From Bacillota bacterium (lineage in GTDB: Bacteria > Bacillota > Clostridia > Christensenellales > SZUA-584), in the NCBI GenBank assembly GCA_023390815.1, contig JAEWCC010000038.1, positions 1 to 46,189 of the forward strand: a stretch of DNA of 46,189 nucleotides, written 5' to 3'. The position numbers were made by a program, and so were the translations under genes. Shown in pieces: positions 13,763-21,488 of this stretch; within the stretch, counting starts at the first letter, position 1, and the number at the start of each line of letters is the position of its first letter. The notes beneath the pieces are model-generated. The model worked only from the letters and a program-made list of their open reading frames with translations, had not been told where the DNA came from and searched no databases.

Positions 13763-14341
13763 ATGCACCACTTTTTTGGGTTTATGGCGCGTATGAAATA
13801 CATCAAGCGCTGGGGCCTCATGCGCAACACGCGCGAGGAAAACATACAGGAGCATTCGCTGCAAACCGCGATGATCGCGCACGCGCTGGCGCTCATTAAA
13901 AACAGGCTGTATGGCGGAAACGTCAACGCGGAGCGTGTGCTGGCGCTCGCGCTGTACCACGAGGCGGGCGAAGTGATCACGGGCGACCTCGCGACGCCCA
14001 TCAAGTATTTCAGCCCGGAGATTCGAAGCGCGTATAAGGATATCGAGCAGGTCGCGGAGCAAAAGCTCACGCAGATGCTGCCCGAGGCGCTGCGCGAGGA
14101 TTACGAAAGCCTGATTCTGCACCGTGAGGACGACGCCGAAGCGTATGCGGTCGTCAAAGCGGCGGACAAGATCTGCGCGTATTTAAAGTGCGTGGAGGAG
14201 CTTTCCGCGGGCAACACGGAGTTTGCAAAGGCCAAAAAGACGATTGAAAAGACCATCGCGAAGATGGACATGCCCGAGGTCAAATACTTCATGGAGACGT
14301 TCGTGCCGAGCTTCTCGCTGTCGCTCGACGAGATGGGCTAA
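13763..14341 (+). CDS. YfbR-like HD-domain 5'-deoxynucleotidase
   Basis: A 192-residue HD-domain protein close to YfbR: 'RMKYIKRWGLMRNTREENIQ' then 'EHSLQTAMIAHALALI' (first metal His), 'ALYHEAGEVITGDLATPIKY', and 'VVKAADKICAYLKCVEEL' with the distal Asp. YfbR removes phosphate from 5'-deoxynucleoside monophosphates. Here the canonical His-Asp pair reads His-Glu ('YHEAGE' instead of 'YHDASE'), a conservative change at a metal ligand; other residues are in place. The start at 13763 follows 'GGGAGGCGATACC'. It ends 10 bases before the SDR gene, with 'AAGGAGACC' between, so they are co-transcribed. Confidence 0.85.
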   Translation: MHHFFGFMARMKYIKRWGLMRNTREENIQEHSLQTAMIAHALALIKNRLYGGNVNAERVLALALYHEAGEVITGDLATPIKYFSPEIRSAYKDIEQVAEQKLTQMLPEALREDYESLILHREDDAEAYAVVKAADKICAYLKCVEELSAGNTEFAKAKKTIEKTIAKMDMPEVKYFMETFVPSFSLSLDEMG

Positions 14342-14351
14342 GGAGACCACC

Positions 14352-15086
14352 ATGGCAAAGACCGTATTGATTACCGGCGCGGCAACGGGCATCGGCCGCG
14401 AGACGGCCCGACGCTTCGCGGCGGAGGGGTACAGCGTCGCGGTGCATTACCACAAGAGCGAAGCGGCGGCGAAGGCGCTCATCGAAGAGCTTAAGGCCCG
14501 CCACGCAAGCGCGGTTCCCATTCAGGCGGACCTGCGTGACAGCGCGGCGGCGGAGGCGATGATTGAGAAGGCCTGCCGTGCGTTCGGCCGCATCGACATA
14601 CTCGTCAACAACGCCGGGATGGCGCAGCAGAAGCTGTTCACAGATATCTCTTCGCGTGAGTGGGACGAAATGTTCGACGTCAACGTGAAGAGCATATACC
14701 GGTGCTGCCAGGCCGTGCTGCCCGGCATGATATCGCGAAAATCCGGCAGCATCGTCAACGTATCGTCGATCTGGGGCGTCACGGGCGCGTCGTGCGAGGT
14801 GCACTACAGCGCCGCAAAAGCCGCGGTGATCGGCTTCACGAGAGCGCTCGCCAAGGAACTGGGGCCCTCGAATATCCGCGTCAACTGCGTCGCGCCGGGC
14901 GTTATCGACACCGCGATGAACGCTCATCTGGACGAAGCAACGAAAGCCGCGCTCAAAGAGGAAACACCACTCGGTGTCATCGGCACGCCGCGTGACGTGG
15001 CCGAGGCGATTCTTTATCTTGCATCCGATAAGGCGGCATTTGTGACCGGGCAGGTGCTGGGCGTCAACGGGGGCATGGTAATATAG
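14352..15086 (+). CDS. ymfI: SDR-family reductase, probable EF-P 5-aminopentanone reductase (FabG-like)
   Basis: A 244-residue classical short-chain dehydrogenase: cofactor motif 'TGAATGIGRETA', 'VNNAGMAQQKLFTDIS', catalytic Ser in 'VNVSSIWG', 'YSAAKA' (YxxxK), and C-terminal 'TGQVLGVNGGMVI'. The 'QKLFTDI..W' and 'SIWGVTGASCEVHYSAAKA' segments match the YmfI subgroup, which reduces the 5-aminopentanone on the elongation factor P Lys, better than FabG. That subgroup call is from recollection. ATG 14352 follows AAGGAGA and lies 10 bases after the HD nucleotidase stop. No fatty-acid genes are nearby, which also argues against FabG. Confidence 0.75.
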   Translation: MAKTVLITGAATGIGRETARRFAAEGYSVAVHYHKSEAAAKALIEELKARHASAVPIQADLRDSAAAEAMIEKACRAFGRIDILVNNAGMAQQKLFTDISSREWDEMFDVNVKSIYRCCQAVLPGMISRKSGSIVNVSSIWGVTGASCEVHYSAAKAAVIGFTRALAKELGPSNIRVNCVAPGVIDTAMNAHLDEATKAALKEETPLGVIGTPRDVAEAILYLASDKAAFVTGQVLGVNGGMVI

Positions 15087-15440
15087 TTTCAATCGGCTCT
15101 AAAAAGCCTTCTCCTGAGGGGAAGGTGCAGTCTGCTGACAAAGCATCTCTTGTCATTCTGAGGGTGCAACGCACCTGAAGAATCTTTTCTTATCAAGCCG
15201 CTTTAAGATGCATAACCTTTGGCCCAGCATGACATAACGGGATTTTTCAGCAATCTGAGCCTTCTTAGGAGGAGAAGGCGCGGCCCCTAAGGCTTGCAGC
15301 TGCGCATTTAAAAGGCGTAAGGATGGGCGATTGAAGGTTGGCAAACTGAAATGCCGACCTAAGGCGTGATCCCCTTCGGTCCTCACGCCGGACCAGTTTC
15401 CATCAGTCGTTTTCATGACAGGCTCCCCCGAAAGAAAGCT
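15087..15440. repeat. Gene-free stretch of dispersed-repeat DNA
   Basis: No convincing coding frame. It begins 'AAAAAGCCTTCTCCTGAGG' plus 'GGAAGGTG', which resembles the left end of the repeats at 18405 and 18661 in base pattern (AAGCCT..CCTG..GGGGAGGTG). It also holds 'GTCATTCTGAGGGTGCAACG', a dispersed-repeat type, and a second AGGAGGAGAAGGC segment in the opposite sense. The TetR operon converges on it from the right. Confidence 0.45.
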
Positions 15441-16076
15441 TTATTCGTCCTTGTATATCCCGCGCTTAATGATATAAAGATACCCCATGATCTCTTCTTT
15501 CATATCGTCCATGGACGCGAGCAGCTCGTCCGGCGTCATCGCTTTGTATTGGTCGATGCTGCGCTGATAATAACCGTCCAGAAAATCGGTGATCAGGTTC
15601 GCTGCCGTCTCGGCGGTGACGCCCTCCCGAAGCCTTGAAGGGTCCATCGTCATAATAAACGATTTGCGCTGGTCGGAGAGGATCTGCCCATAGCGCTCCA
15701 TCAGTTCTTCCTTGATCTCCACCGGAAGGTTCACATACACGTCATACAGGATGTGGTACATCTGCGGTTCCTCGATGCCGATCTGCATCTTGATCAGCGC
15801 GTACTGGCCCATCGTCTCAAACAGGTCTCCCGTAAGCGCCGCGCTGTACCGGTTCATTTTGCCCATCAGGTGATGAATGGTGTGGTCCAGCACATAAAGG
15901 AACAGCTTTTTCTTGCTCCCGAAGTAGTGAAAAAGCAGTCCCTTCGATATGCCTGCCGCCTTGACGATGCGGTTGGTTGAGGCGTTTATGTACCCATGCT
16001 CCGCAAATTCGCCAAGGCTGGCCTGTAGTATTTTCTGCCGTTTGTCCTCCGGCAATGCTTCGAGGTGTTCACTCAT
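15441..16076 (-). CDS. TetR/AcrR-family repressor of the adjacent ABC exporter
   Basis: A 211-residue TetR-type regulator. The N-terminal HTH is 'KRQKILQASLGEFAEHGYIN', 'ASTNRIVKAAGISKGLLFHY', 'FGSKKKLF'; the C-terminal two-thirds is helical and ligand-binding. It is the last gene of a minus-strand operon behind an ABC permease (4 bases) and ABC ATPase. The operon promoter at 17794-17822 carries two near-identical TGACCA-N2-TGGTCA palindromes, the obvious candidate sites for this protein, so it is probably an autorepressor induced by a toxic compound the exporter removes. The inducer is unknown. Confidence 0.9.
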   Translation of the reverse strand: MSEHLEALPEDKRQKILQASLGEFAEHGYINASTNRIVKAAGISKGLLFHYFGSKKKLFLYVLDHTIHHLMGKMNRYSAALTGDLFETMGQYALIKMQIGIEEPQMYHILYDVYVNLPVEIKEELMERYGQILSDQRKSFIMTMDPSRLREGVTAETAANLITDFLDGYYQRSIDQYKAMTPDELLASMDDMKEEIMGYLYIIKRGIYKDE

Positions 16077-16080
16077 GAAT

Positions 16081-16878
16081 TCAGCACTTTAAGTCCCTTC
16101 GGTTATATATTACCAGAGAGACTGCCAGCCCCGCAAGGGCGACTCCCGCCGAAAGTGCGATGTACGGCCATTCGATGCTGCCGCTGTGCAGCAATGCCCG
16201 CGGTTCAAAGTACTGGAACGGCGTTACGTACTTAAGGCCGCTGAGTTCCTCCTTTAAGTTGACGAGCATGCTCAATAGGTACAGACCGAGCACGACGCCG
16301 ATCGATACTGACATCAGCGTGCGCGTTCTGGTCACGAACATGGAGAGCAGCATGCCGATGCCCATCATCATGAGCTGGCCCAGCAGCAGCGCGCAGCTGA
16401 AAAGCAGCACCATATCAAAGTCGATCGCGGCAGTATCGACCGCAGCCAACGTCGCGCAAGCCGACCCCGTATAGAGGATAAAGAACGCGGCGGCATACGT
16501 GAGCCCGACCAGAAACTTTGTCCCTACGATGGACCGTCTCGATAGCGGCTTCGCGTACAGGAAGTTGATCGTGCCCCCGTCTTCCTCGCGCGAAACGAGC
16601 GAAGCGCCGAGGATCATGAACTGGATCATTGCGGCAAGCAGGATGTACTGGAACATGTATGCGTAATAGTCCATTCCGCGGCTGAACTCCAGATTGTCGA
16701 AGCTGAACATCTTAAGCAGCTCCGGTGAGAACCCCGACAGCATTTGGTCAAGGCTGTCGCCCTGCGCCGCGAACGATGGGTAAATCGCCATAAACACGCC
16801 CAGCATCGTCACAATACAGACCGTCCAGATGATAAACGATTTGAGATTTCCTCTGATTTCCCTTGCGAACAGCGTCAT
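16081..16878 (-). CDS. ABC-2 type permease of drug/bacteriocin exporter
   Basis: A 265-residue protein with six TM segments of the ABC-2 permease group. It has 'SREEDGGTINFLYAKPLSRR' near the first cytoplasmic loop (the conserved E.GT..fL...P.SR element) and 'LSMFVTRTRTLMSVSIGVVL' further on. It pairs with the ATPase immediately upstream to form an exporter. The start at 16878 follows 'AAGGGGG' on the coding strand and lies one base past the ATPase stop; a longer in-frame start at 16956 would overlap the ATPase by 77 bases and has no ribosome site. The TetR gene follows after 4 bases. Confidence 0.85.
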   Translation of the reverse strand: MTLFAREIRGNLKSFIIWTVCIVTMLGVFMAIYPSFAAQGDSLDQMLSGFSPELLKMFSFDNLEFSRGMDYYAYMFQYILLAAMIQFMILGASLVSREEDGGTINFLYAKPLSRRSIVGTKFLVGLTYAAAFFILYTGSACATLAAVDTAAIDFDMVLLFSCALLLGQLMMMGIGMLLSMFVTRTRTLMSVSIGVVLGLYLLSMLVNLKEELSGLKYVTPFQYFEPRALLHSGSIEWPYIALSAGVALAGLAVSLVIYNRRDLKC

Positions 16879-16879
16879 G

Positions 16880-17752
16880 CTATTTGCCCCCTTCCTGATA
16901 ATACGCCATAAAGATGTCCTCCAGCGGCGGGTCCTCGATAAGGATGTTGCCGACATGGCGCGCCGCGAGCGCGGCGAGCAGCGCGTCCGCCGAGCCTTTG
17001 TACAGGAACTCGACGGTGCCGTTTTGGCGCTTGATGTTCTCTGCGCCGGATAGGGTGAGATCCCCGTCGATGGATGCCTTTACGCGTTTATACTGCGTCG
17101 CGGTGAGTTCTTCCATCGTCTGTGTGCGGATCAGTTTTCCTTCGCGGATAATGCCCACGCGGTCGCATACGCGCTGCACTTCGCTCAGTACGTGCGAGGA
17201 GAAGAATATCGTCGCGCCCTCCTGTTTGGCTTCTTTGATGAGGCCATAAAACTCGTGCTGGATCAGAGGGTCGAGGCCGGAGGTCGGTTCGTCCATGATG
17301 AGCAGCCTCGGGCGGTGCAGCATCGCCTGCGCGATGGCGACCTTCTTTTTGTTGCCCGTCGAAAGCTCGCTGATCTTTCGGGACGTATTAAGGTCGAGCG
17401 CGTCGCACAGCTTTTTGATATGCGGGCGATGATCGCCGGGGTAGAACTTAGCGGAATAGGCGAGCAGGTCCGAGACCTTCATGCCGTCGTAATAGTTTAC
17501 CTCAGCGGGGATGTAGCCGATCTCCCGCTTGATCCGCGCCGAGGCCGTGGCGCAGTCCAGACCGAATATGCGGCTTTGTCCGGATGTAGGGCGGATAAAA
17601 TCCAGCAGCAGCTTGATCGTCGTGGATTTACCCGCGCCGTTCGGACCGATAAAGCCGTAGACTTCGCCTTCGTCTACGGTGAGGTTCAGCCCAATCACGC
17701 CCCGGTTTTTGCTGTAATACTTCGTCAGCTTTTCCGCCAGTATGATATTCAT
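16880..17752 (-). CDS. ABC exporter ATPase
   Basis: A 290-residue ATPase of the CcmA/drug-export group: Walker A 'GPNGAGKSTTIKLLL', Q-loop region 'GYIPAEVNYYDG', signature 'LSTGNKKKVAIAQAM', Walker B 'LLIMDEPTSGLDP' and H-loop 'FFSSHVLSEV'. The signature reads LSTGNKKK rather than LSGGQ, as is usual in this group. The C-terminal 80 residues are a small regulatory extension. The ATG at 17752 is preferred over 17758 because AAAGGAGCG is then at normal spacing. First gene of the TetR-controlled operon. Confidence 0.9.
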   Translation of the reverse strand: MNIILAEKLTKYYSKNRGVIGLNLTVDEGEVYGFIGPNGAGKSTTIKLLLDFIRPTSGQSRIFGLDCATASARIKREIGYIPAEVNYYDGMKVSDLLAYSAKFYPGDHRPHIKKLCDALDLNTSRKISELSTGNKKKVAIAQAMLHRPRLLIMDEPTSGLDPLIQHEFYGLIKEAKQEGATIFFSSHVLSEVQRVCDRVGIIREGKLIRTQTMEELTATQYKRVKASIDGDLTLSGAENIKRQNGTVEFLYKGSADALLAALAARHVGNILIEDPPLEDIFMAYYQEGGK

Positions 17753-17771
17753 ACGCATCGCTCCTTTCGCA

Positions 17772-17785
17772 TGACCACCTGGTCA
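17772..17785 (-). promoter_or_regulatory. TetR operator O1 (downstream of start site)
   Basis: TGACCA-CC-TGGTCA, symmetric apart from its two central bases, between the -10 and the first ATG of the ABC operon. Its centre is 36 bases from that of the second operator. A repressor here would block elongation or clearance. Confidence 0.75.
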
Positions 17786-17793
17786 ACGATTGA

Positions 17794-17822
17794 ATTATAG
17801 CATGGGTTGACCACGTGGTCAA
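17794..17822 (-). promoter_or_regulatory. SigA promoter of ABC-TetR operon, -35 embedded in operator O2
   Basis: On the minus strand TTGACC (17822-17817), 17 bases, TATAAT (17799-17794). The perfect 16-base palindrome TTGACCACGTGGTCAA (17807-17822) includes the -35 hexamer, so repressor binding directly competes with sigma factor. It shares TGACCA-N2-TGGTCA with O1. Confidence 0.85.
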
Positions 17823-17860
17823 TAGCGTTTTTGGAAATATTTCTAAGGAGAAAAAGGGGG

Positions 17861-17887
17861 TTGTTCGGCAGGGATGAATGGTATAAT
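17861..17887 (+). promoter_or_regulatory. Possible extended -10 promoter for GNAT gene
   Basis: TATAAT (17882-17887) is preceded by TGG (extended -10 TGn). The best -35, TTGTTC at 17861, has a short 15-base spacer, so the -35 contribution is doubtful. Confidence 0.5.
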
Positions 17888-17916
17888 ATCCTAAGCAAAG
17901 TGATAATGGAGGTCAT

Positions 17917-18354
17917 ATGATACGCAAAATCAAGCCGGAAGAGCTAAAGGATATACTCGCGCTGTACAGCCAGCTGCACGGGGAAGTTTACCCGGATGAT
18001 GATACCCGCCGAACTGAGGTGTGGAACCGGATCATGAGCGACCCCGGTCAGCATATTGTTGTGGCGGAGACGGACGGGCGAATCGTGGCCTCCTGCGTGA
18101 TCGTGATCGTACCCAATCTTACGCATGGCATGCGCCCATATGCGCTGATTGAAAACGTCGTGACGGACCGGGAATATCGCCGACAGGGCTGGGCGACGCG
18201 CTGCCTGGAGTATGCGAAAAAGCTTGCGATGGGGGAGAACTGTTATAAGATCATGCTGCTGACAGGCTCCAAAGAGGAGGGGACGCTGCACTTTTACGAG
18301 CGGGCAGGCTACAACCGCGAGGACAAAACGGCGTTTATTCAGTGGCTCGGGTAA
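17917..18354 (+). CDS. GNAT-family N-acetyltransferase
   Basis: A 145-residue GNAT fold: N-terminal 'MIRKIKPEELKDILALYSQL', strand 4 'YALIENVVTDREYRRQGWAT' with the acetyl-CoA loop R/Q-x-x-G-x-A ('RRQGWA'), and the C-terminal 'HFYERAGYN'. Transfers an acetyl group from acetyl-CoA to an amine; the substrate is unknown. ATG 17917 follows 'TGGAGGTC'. It diverges from the ABC-TetR operon. A hairpin in the following repeat (18409) could act as terminator. Confidence 0.85.
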   Translation: MIRKIKPEELKDILALYSQLHGEVYPDDDTRRTEVWNRIMSDPGQHIVVAETDGRIVASCVIVIVPNLTHGMRPYALIENVVTDREYRRQGWATRCLEYAKKLAMGENCYKIMLLTGSKEEGTLHFYERAGYNREDKTAFIQWLG

Positions 18355-18404
18355 TATGCCAGAAAAATGGACAGGTTTTAACGAAGAGCAAGCACATTTT
18401 GCGG

Positions 18405-18602
18405 TATAAGCCTCCCCTGTAAGGGGAGGTGGCTGCCGATGCCCATTCTGGGCACTTAGGCAGACGGAGGGGTTAAGATGGCTGCCTATGCCCACTTAGG
18501 CAGACGGAGGGGTCAAGATACGGCCAAAATAATAAGAGATAACCCCTCGTCCTTGCGCTGGATTAATCCGCCGCCGGACAGCTCCCCTTGCAGGGGAGCC
18601 TA
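18405..18602. repeat. Dispersed MITE-like repeat, copy 1
   Basis: Left end 'AAGCCTCCCCTGTAAGGGGA' (18408-18427), right end 'CTCCCCTTGCAGGGGAGCCT' (18582-18601). Read in reverse, the right end nearly matches the left, so the ends are imperfect terminal inverted repeats, each also a small hairpin. Internally 'TTAGGCAGACGGAGGGGT' occurs twice (about 18456 and 18497), a partial tandem duplication missing from copy 2. No coding capacity. Confidence 0.75.
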
Positions 18603-18660
18603 AAACGATTCGGCAGGAGATGGTATCTATATTATTCTGTGGAACGTGATCGCAATGTGC

Positions 18661-18824
18661 ATAAGCCTCTCCTGTAAGGGGAGGTGGCTGCCGATGCCCA
18701 TTCTGGCCACCTTAGGCAGACGAAGGGGTTAAGATGCGGCCCAAATAGTTAAAGATGGCATAACCCCTCAGTCCTTGCGCCGGATTAATCCGGCGCCGGA
18801 CAGCTCCCCTTGCAGGGGAGCCTT
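18661..18824. repeat. Dispersed MITE-like repeat, copy 2
   Basis: Same element as copy 1: left end 'AAGCCTCTCCTGTAAGGGGA', body 'GGTGGCTGCCGATGCCCATT', then 'AACCCCTCAGTCCTTGCGCC', 'GGATTAATCCGGCGCCGGAC', right end 'CTCCCCTTGCAGGGGAGCCT'. About 165 bases. It lies in the same orientation, 60 bases from copy 1, between the GNAT and DUF4440 genes. No ORF; probably mobilised in trans, or a structured intergenic repeat. Confidence 0.75.
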
Positions 18825-18850
18825 AGGGCATTTCCATGTTAGATATTGCT

Positions 18851-19210
18851 TTAAGGCTGTGTTGGAGGCTGCGCTTCCGGCGTGCCCTGATGAAATATGA
18901 TCTTCCAAGCGCCGCCGGTGCGCTGCCACACGGAACTGCGCAGGGTGGCATTGCCGTCCGTCCGGACGAAGCGATAGGTTGCGAGCACGCAATCATCGGA
19001 CAGCGGGCGGACAGAAAAATCTTTGATTTCGCCGTTCGCGGGGGAATTAAAAATATCGCCACGATGATAGCGATATTCGTTGCCGGAGCTGGTGAACTCC
19101 GTAAAATCTTCAGACAATAACTCCTCGACACGCTGCGCCGATTCGCGGACCTCGATTGTAAGCAAGGACAGCTCCAGCGAAAGGATATGGCGGCTCAGGG
19201 CTTCATCCAT
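18851..19210 (-). CDS. DUF4440 / NTF2-like (SnoaL fold) protein
   Basis: A 119-residue protein with the NTF2-like cone fold as in DUF4440: an N-terminal helix pair ('HILSLELSLLTIEVRESAQR'), 'LLSEDFTEFTSSGNEYRY', then strands 'FSVRPLSDDCVLATYRFVRT', 'RSSVWQRTGGAWKIIFHQGT'. The last segment (W-x-x-x-x-G-x-W-x-I/V-x-F-H-Q) is the most diagnostic. No catalytic role can be assigned. ATG 19210 is 3 bases downstream of the sigH stop, so it is probably read from the sigH transcript. Confidence 0.8.
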   Translation of the reverse strand: MDEALSRHILSLELSLLTIEVRESAQRVEELLSEDFTEFTSSGNEYRYHRGDIFNSPANGEIKDFSVRPLSDDCVLATYRFVRTDGNATLRSSVWQRTGGAWKIIFHQGTPEAQPPTQP

Positions 19211-19213
19211 GGC

Positions 19214-19864
19214 CTACTCCCCGTGTTCCGAGGATATCAGCTTTTCGAGCTTGTTTTTGACGCGCTGCAGCGCGTTGTCCACCGATTTAACGCTGCGATC
19301 CAGTTCCTCGGCAACCTCAAAATACGACTTGCCTTCGATATATTTGCGCAGCACCTGCATCTCGAGCGGGGATAAGATTTTGCCCATCTTGGCTTCGATG
19401 GAGGAGAAGTCTTCCCGGCCGATGATGATTTCCTCGGGATTGGATATCTTCGTGCTGGAAATCACGTCCATCATTGTACGGTCGCTCTCTTCGTCGTACG
19501 CGGGCTTACTGAGCGAAACGTATGAGTTTAACGGGCGGTGTTTCTGACGCGTAGCCGTCTTGATCGCCGTGATGATCTGCCGCGTCACGCACAGCTCGGC
19601 AAAAGCACGAAAAGAGGTGAGGCGCGTAGGCCGAAAATCGCGCACAGCCTTATACAGCCCGATCATGCCTTCCTGTACGATGTCCTCGCGGTCTGCGCCG
19701 ATCAGAAAATAAGAGCGCGCTTTGGCACGCACAAAGTTCTTGTATTTATTGAGCAGATACTCTAACGCGTCGCCGTCGAAATTGCGCGCGAGTTCCGCAA
19801 TCGCTTCGTCGGTCATGGTTTCGTAGTTGATCTGTTCCAGCGATGATCTTCTGACTGTGCTCAA
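19214..19864 (-). CDS. sigH: RNA polymerase sigma-H (Spo0H-type)
   Basis: A 216-residue sigma-70 family protein with the SigH layout. Region 2 has 'DREDIVQEGMIGLYKAVRDF' and 'TSFRAFAELCVTRQIITAIK'; 'TATRQKHRPLNSYVSLSKP' is the linker peculiar to SigH; region 4 has 'LSPLEMQVLRKYIEGKSYFE', 'VAEELDRSVKSVDNALQRVK'. SigH drives transition-state and early sporulation genes. The start is TTG at 19864 behind 'CGGAGGACAAGCC'. Its genomic place near rlmB, thyX and mrnC is the conserved clostridial order. SigH-consensus promoters occur at 5442 and 6510 of this window. Confidence 0.92.
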   Translation of the reverse strand: MSTVRRSSLEQINYETMTDEAIAELARNFDGDALEYLLNKYKNFVRAKARSYFLIGADREDIVQEGMIGLYKAVRDFRPTRLTSFRAFAELCVTRQIITAIKTATRQKHRPLNSYVSLSKPAYDEESDRTMMDVISSTKISNPEEIIIGREDFSSIEAKMGKILSPLEMQVLRKYIEGKSYFEVAEELDRSVKSVDNALQRVKNKLEKLISSEHGE

Positions 19865-19988
19865 GGCTTGTCCTCCGTAATCGGCTGCTCAGAACTTCAT
19901 TATACCGATTCTGATTAGGTCAGTCAATACGACGGCGTCCAGCCTGTAACAAATATTAGTGATACTAGGCAGGTTCATTCGGCGAAAG

Positions 19989-20747
19989 TCAGCGCTTCTT
20001 CGCAACGTCCTGCCGTACCTTCTCGTACATCAGCACCGCGGCGGCGACTGCCGCGTTGAGCGAGCCCGTTTTGCCTTTCATGGGGATGCTGGCTTTTAAG
20101 TCGCAGGCCTCCAGCACGAGCCGGGATATTCCTTCACCTTCCGCGCCGACCACGAGCGCAATTGCGCCGGTCATGTTCACCGTATCGGCAGCGGGGGCAT
20201 CCGCGTCCGCCGCGACAACCCAGATGTTTTTTTCTTTAAGCTGCTCGATGGCCGTGGTCAGGTTGGTTACCTTCGCGACAGGCAGCAGCTCCGCCGCGCC
20301 CGAGGCCGCCTTGCATACCGTCGCCGAAAGCGACGCGCTGCGGTGCTTGCCGATGATAACGCCGTGCGCGCCCAGCACTTCCGCGCTGCGGATCACGCTC
20401 CCCAGGTTCCCTTCGTCCGTGACGCCGTCGAGTACGATGATGAAAGGCGGTTCACCGCGCTGCTCCGCAAGCGCGTAGATGTCTTCGACCTCGGAATACT
20501 CCATGGCGGGGGTTACCGCAATGACGCCCTGGTGGTTGGCCGGTTTGCCGTCGTGTCCGAAGGGCAGGGTGAGGCTGTCGAGCTTGCGTTTGTCCACGCG
20601 CACGATGGGGATGTGGCGTTGCGTGGCGAGCGTTAAAATCTCGCGCACGCTCGGGTCATTGAGCTCCTTGGCGGCGAGCAGCTTGTCGAGCGCGCGCCCG
20701 GATTTGATTGCCGCTTTTACGGTATTGCGTCCATAGATGATATCCAT
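19989..20747 (-). CDS. rlmB: 23S rRNA (guanosine-2'-O)-methyltransferase RlmB-like (TrmH family)
   Basis: A 252-residue SPOUT methyltransferase. An N-terminal L30e-like RNA-binding domain ('IYGRNTVKAAIKSGRALDKL') is followed by the knot domain with 'VLDGVTDEGNLGSVIRSAEV' (motif 1, N-x-G-x-x-x-R), 'ALVVGAEGEGISRLV' (motif 2) and 'IPMKGKTGSLNAAVAAAVLM' (motif 3). It methylates the 2'-OH of G2251 in the 23S rRNA peptidyl-transferase region. The ATG at 20747 directly abuts the thyX stop, indicating coupling. Confidence 0.92.
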   Translation of the reverse strand: MDIIYGRNTVKAAIKSGRALDKLLAAKELNDPSVREILTLATQRHIPIVRVDKRKLDSLTLPFGHDGKPANHQGVIAVTPAMEYSEVEDIYALAEQRGEPPFIIVLDGVTDEGNLGSVIRSAEVLGAHGVIIGKHRSASLSATVCKAASGAAELLPVAKVTNLTTAIEQLKEKNIWVVAADADAPAADTVNMTGAIALVVGAEGEGISRLVLEACDLKASIPMKGKTGSLNAAVAAAVLMYEKVRQDVAKKR

Positions 20748-21488
20748 TTATTTTAAGCCTTTCAACATTTCCTGCTGTTTTTGGCGCACGTCATTGGCAC
20801 GCCCGCATGTCATCTTTCCTTCGCTGCATGCGCCCTGTACGCACGACGGCCCCGCGGCGCGGAACAGCGCCGGGGCGGCCCCGCAAGCGAGGCGCAGCAT
20901 CTCCCACGCGAGCGCGCGAATCTCCCACTGGGCGCGGTTGCAGCACCGCAACGAGAAGAAATGAAGCAGCTCGCGCGCGTTCATGGTTAAGAGCATGCGC
21001 GTTTCGCATGCACCGGGCAGCACGAAACGGGCGTCCTCATTGGACTTTTCGCCCGCGCCGCCGAGCGCCTCGCGCCAGTCGTCGTACCACTGCTGCATCT
21101 GCGCCATCTGCGCGTCAAACTTCTTAACCGCCTCATCGCCCAGTTCGCGGATGGCGGGCGGCACGATATACCCGAAGCCGCTGCCGGAATAGCTCACGTA
21201 GCGCTGCGACTGCACCGAGAAGCTTGCGACGCGGTGACGCGTGATCTGCGCGAGCAGCGTGCGCGAAACGCCCTCGATGCCAAACGTGAAGCTCGCATGC
21301 TCAATCGTAGAGAGGTGGCCGAGGTCCACGATCTTCTGAATAAACGCCGCGGCACTCTCTTCCGTCAGCCCTTCTTCAATGTCTTCGATGTGCGCCGGGC
21401 TGTAGCAGAGCTTGGACGCCATTGCGGTTAGTTTTTCCGCATCAGGCGAAAATGATAACAGCTTAACGCTCAGGGTCGTTTCCGGCAT
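20748..21488 (-). CDS. thyX: FAD-dependent thymidylate synthase ThyX
   Basis: A 246-residue flavin-dependent thymidylate synthase. The ThyX motif appears as 'RHRVASFSVQSQRYVSY' (RHRxxSxxxxSxRY); 'HASFTFGIEGVSRTLLAQIT' precedes it, and 'LLTMNARELLHFFSLRCCNR' plus 'AQWEIRALAWEM' contain the conserved N-x-R..F...R. It makes dTMP from dUMP with methylene-THF and FAD. Its presence implies ThyA may be absent. ATG 21488 follows 'GGGGGAG'; its first 26 bases overlap the mrnC end. Confidence 0.95.
   Translation of the reverse strand: MPETTLSVKLLSFSPDAEKLTAMASKLCYSPAHIEDIEEGLTEESAAAFIQKIVDLGHLSTIEHASFTFGIEGVSRTLLAQITRHRVASFSVQSQRYVSYSGSGFGYIVPPAIRELGDEAVKKFDAQMAQMQQWYDDWREALGGAGEKSNEDARFVLPGACETRMLLTMNARELLHFFSLRCCNRAQWEIRALAWEMLRLACGAAPALFRAAGPSCVQGACSEGKMTCGRANDVRQKQQEMLKGLK

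Noticed and set aside
15441..18354. Beta-exotoxin or specific-antibiotic annotation for the ABC/TetR operon
   Set aside because: The sequence supports only a generic exporter and regulator; no substrate-specific feature is visible.
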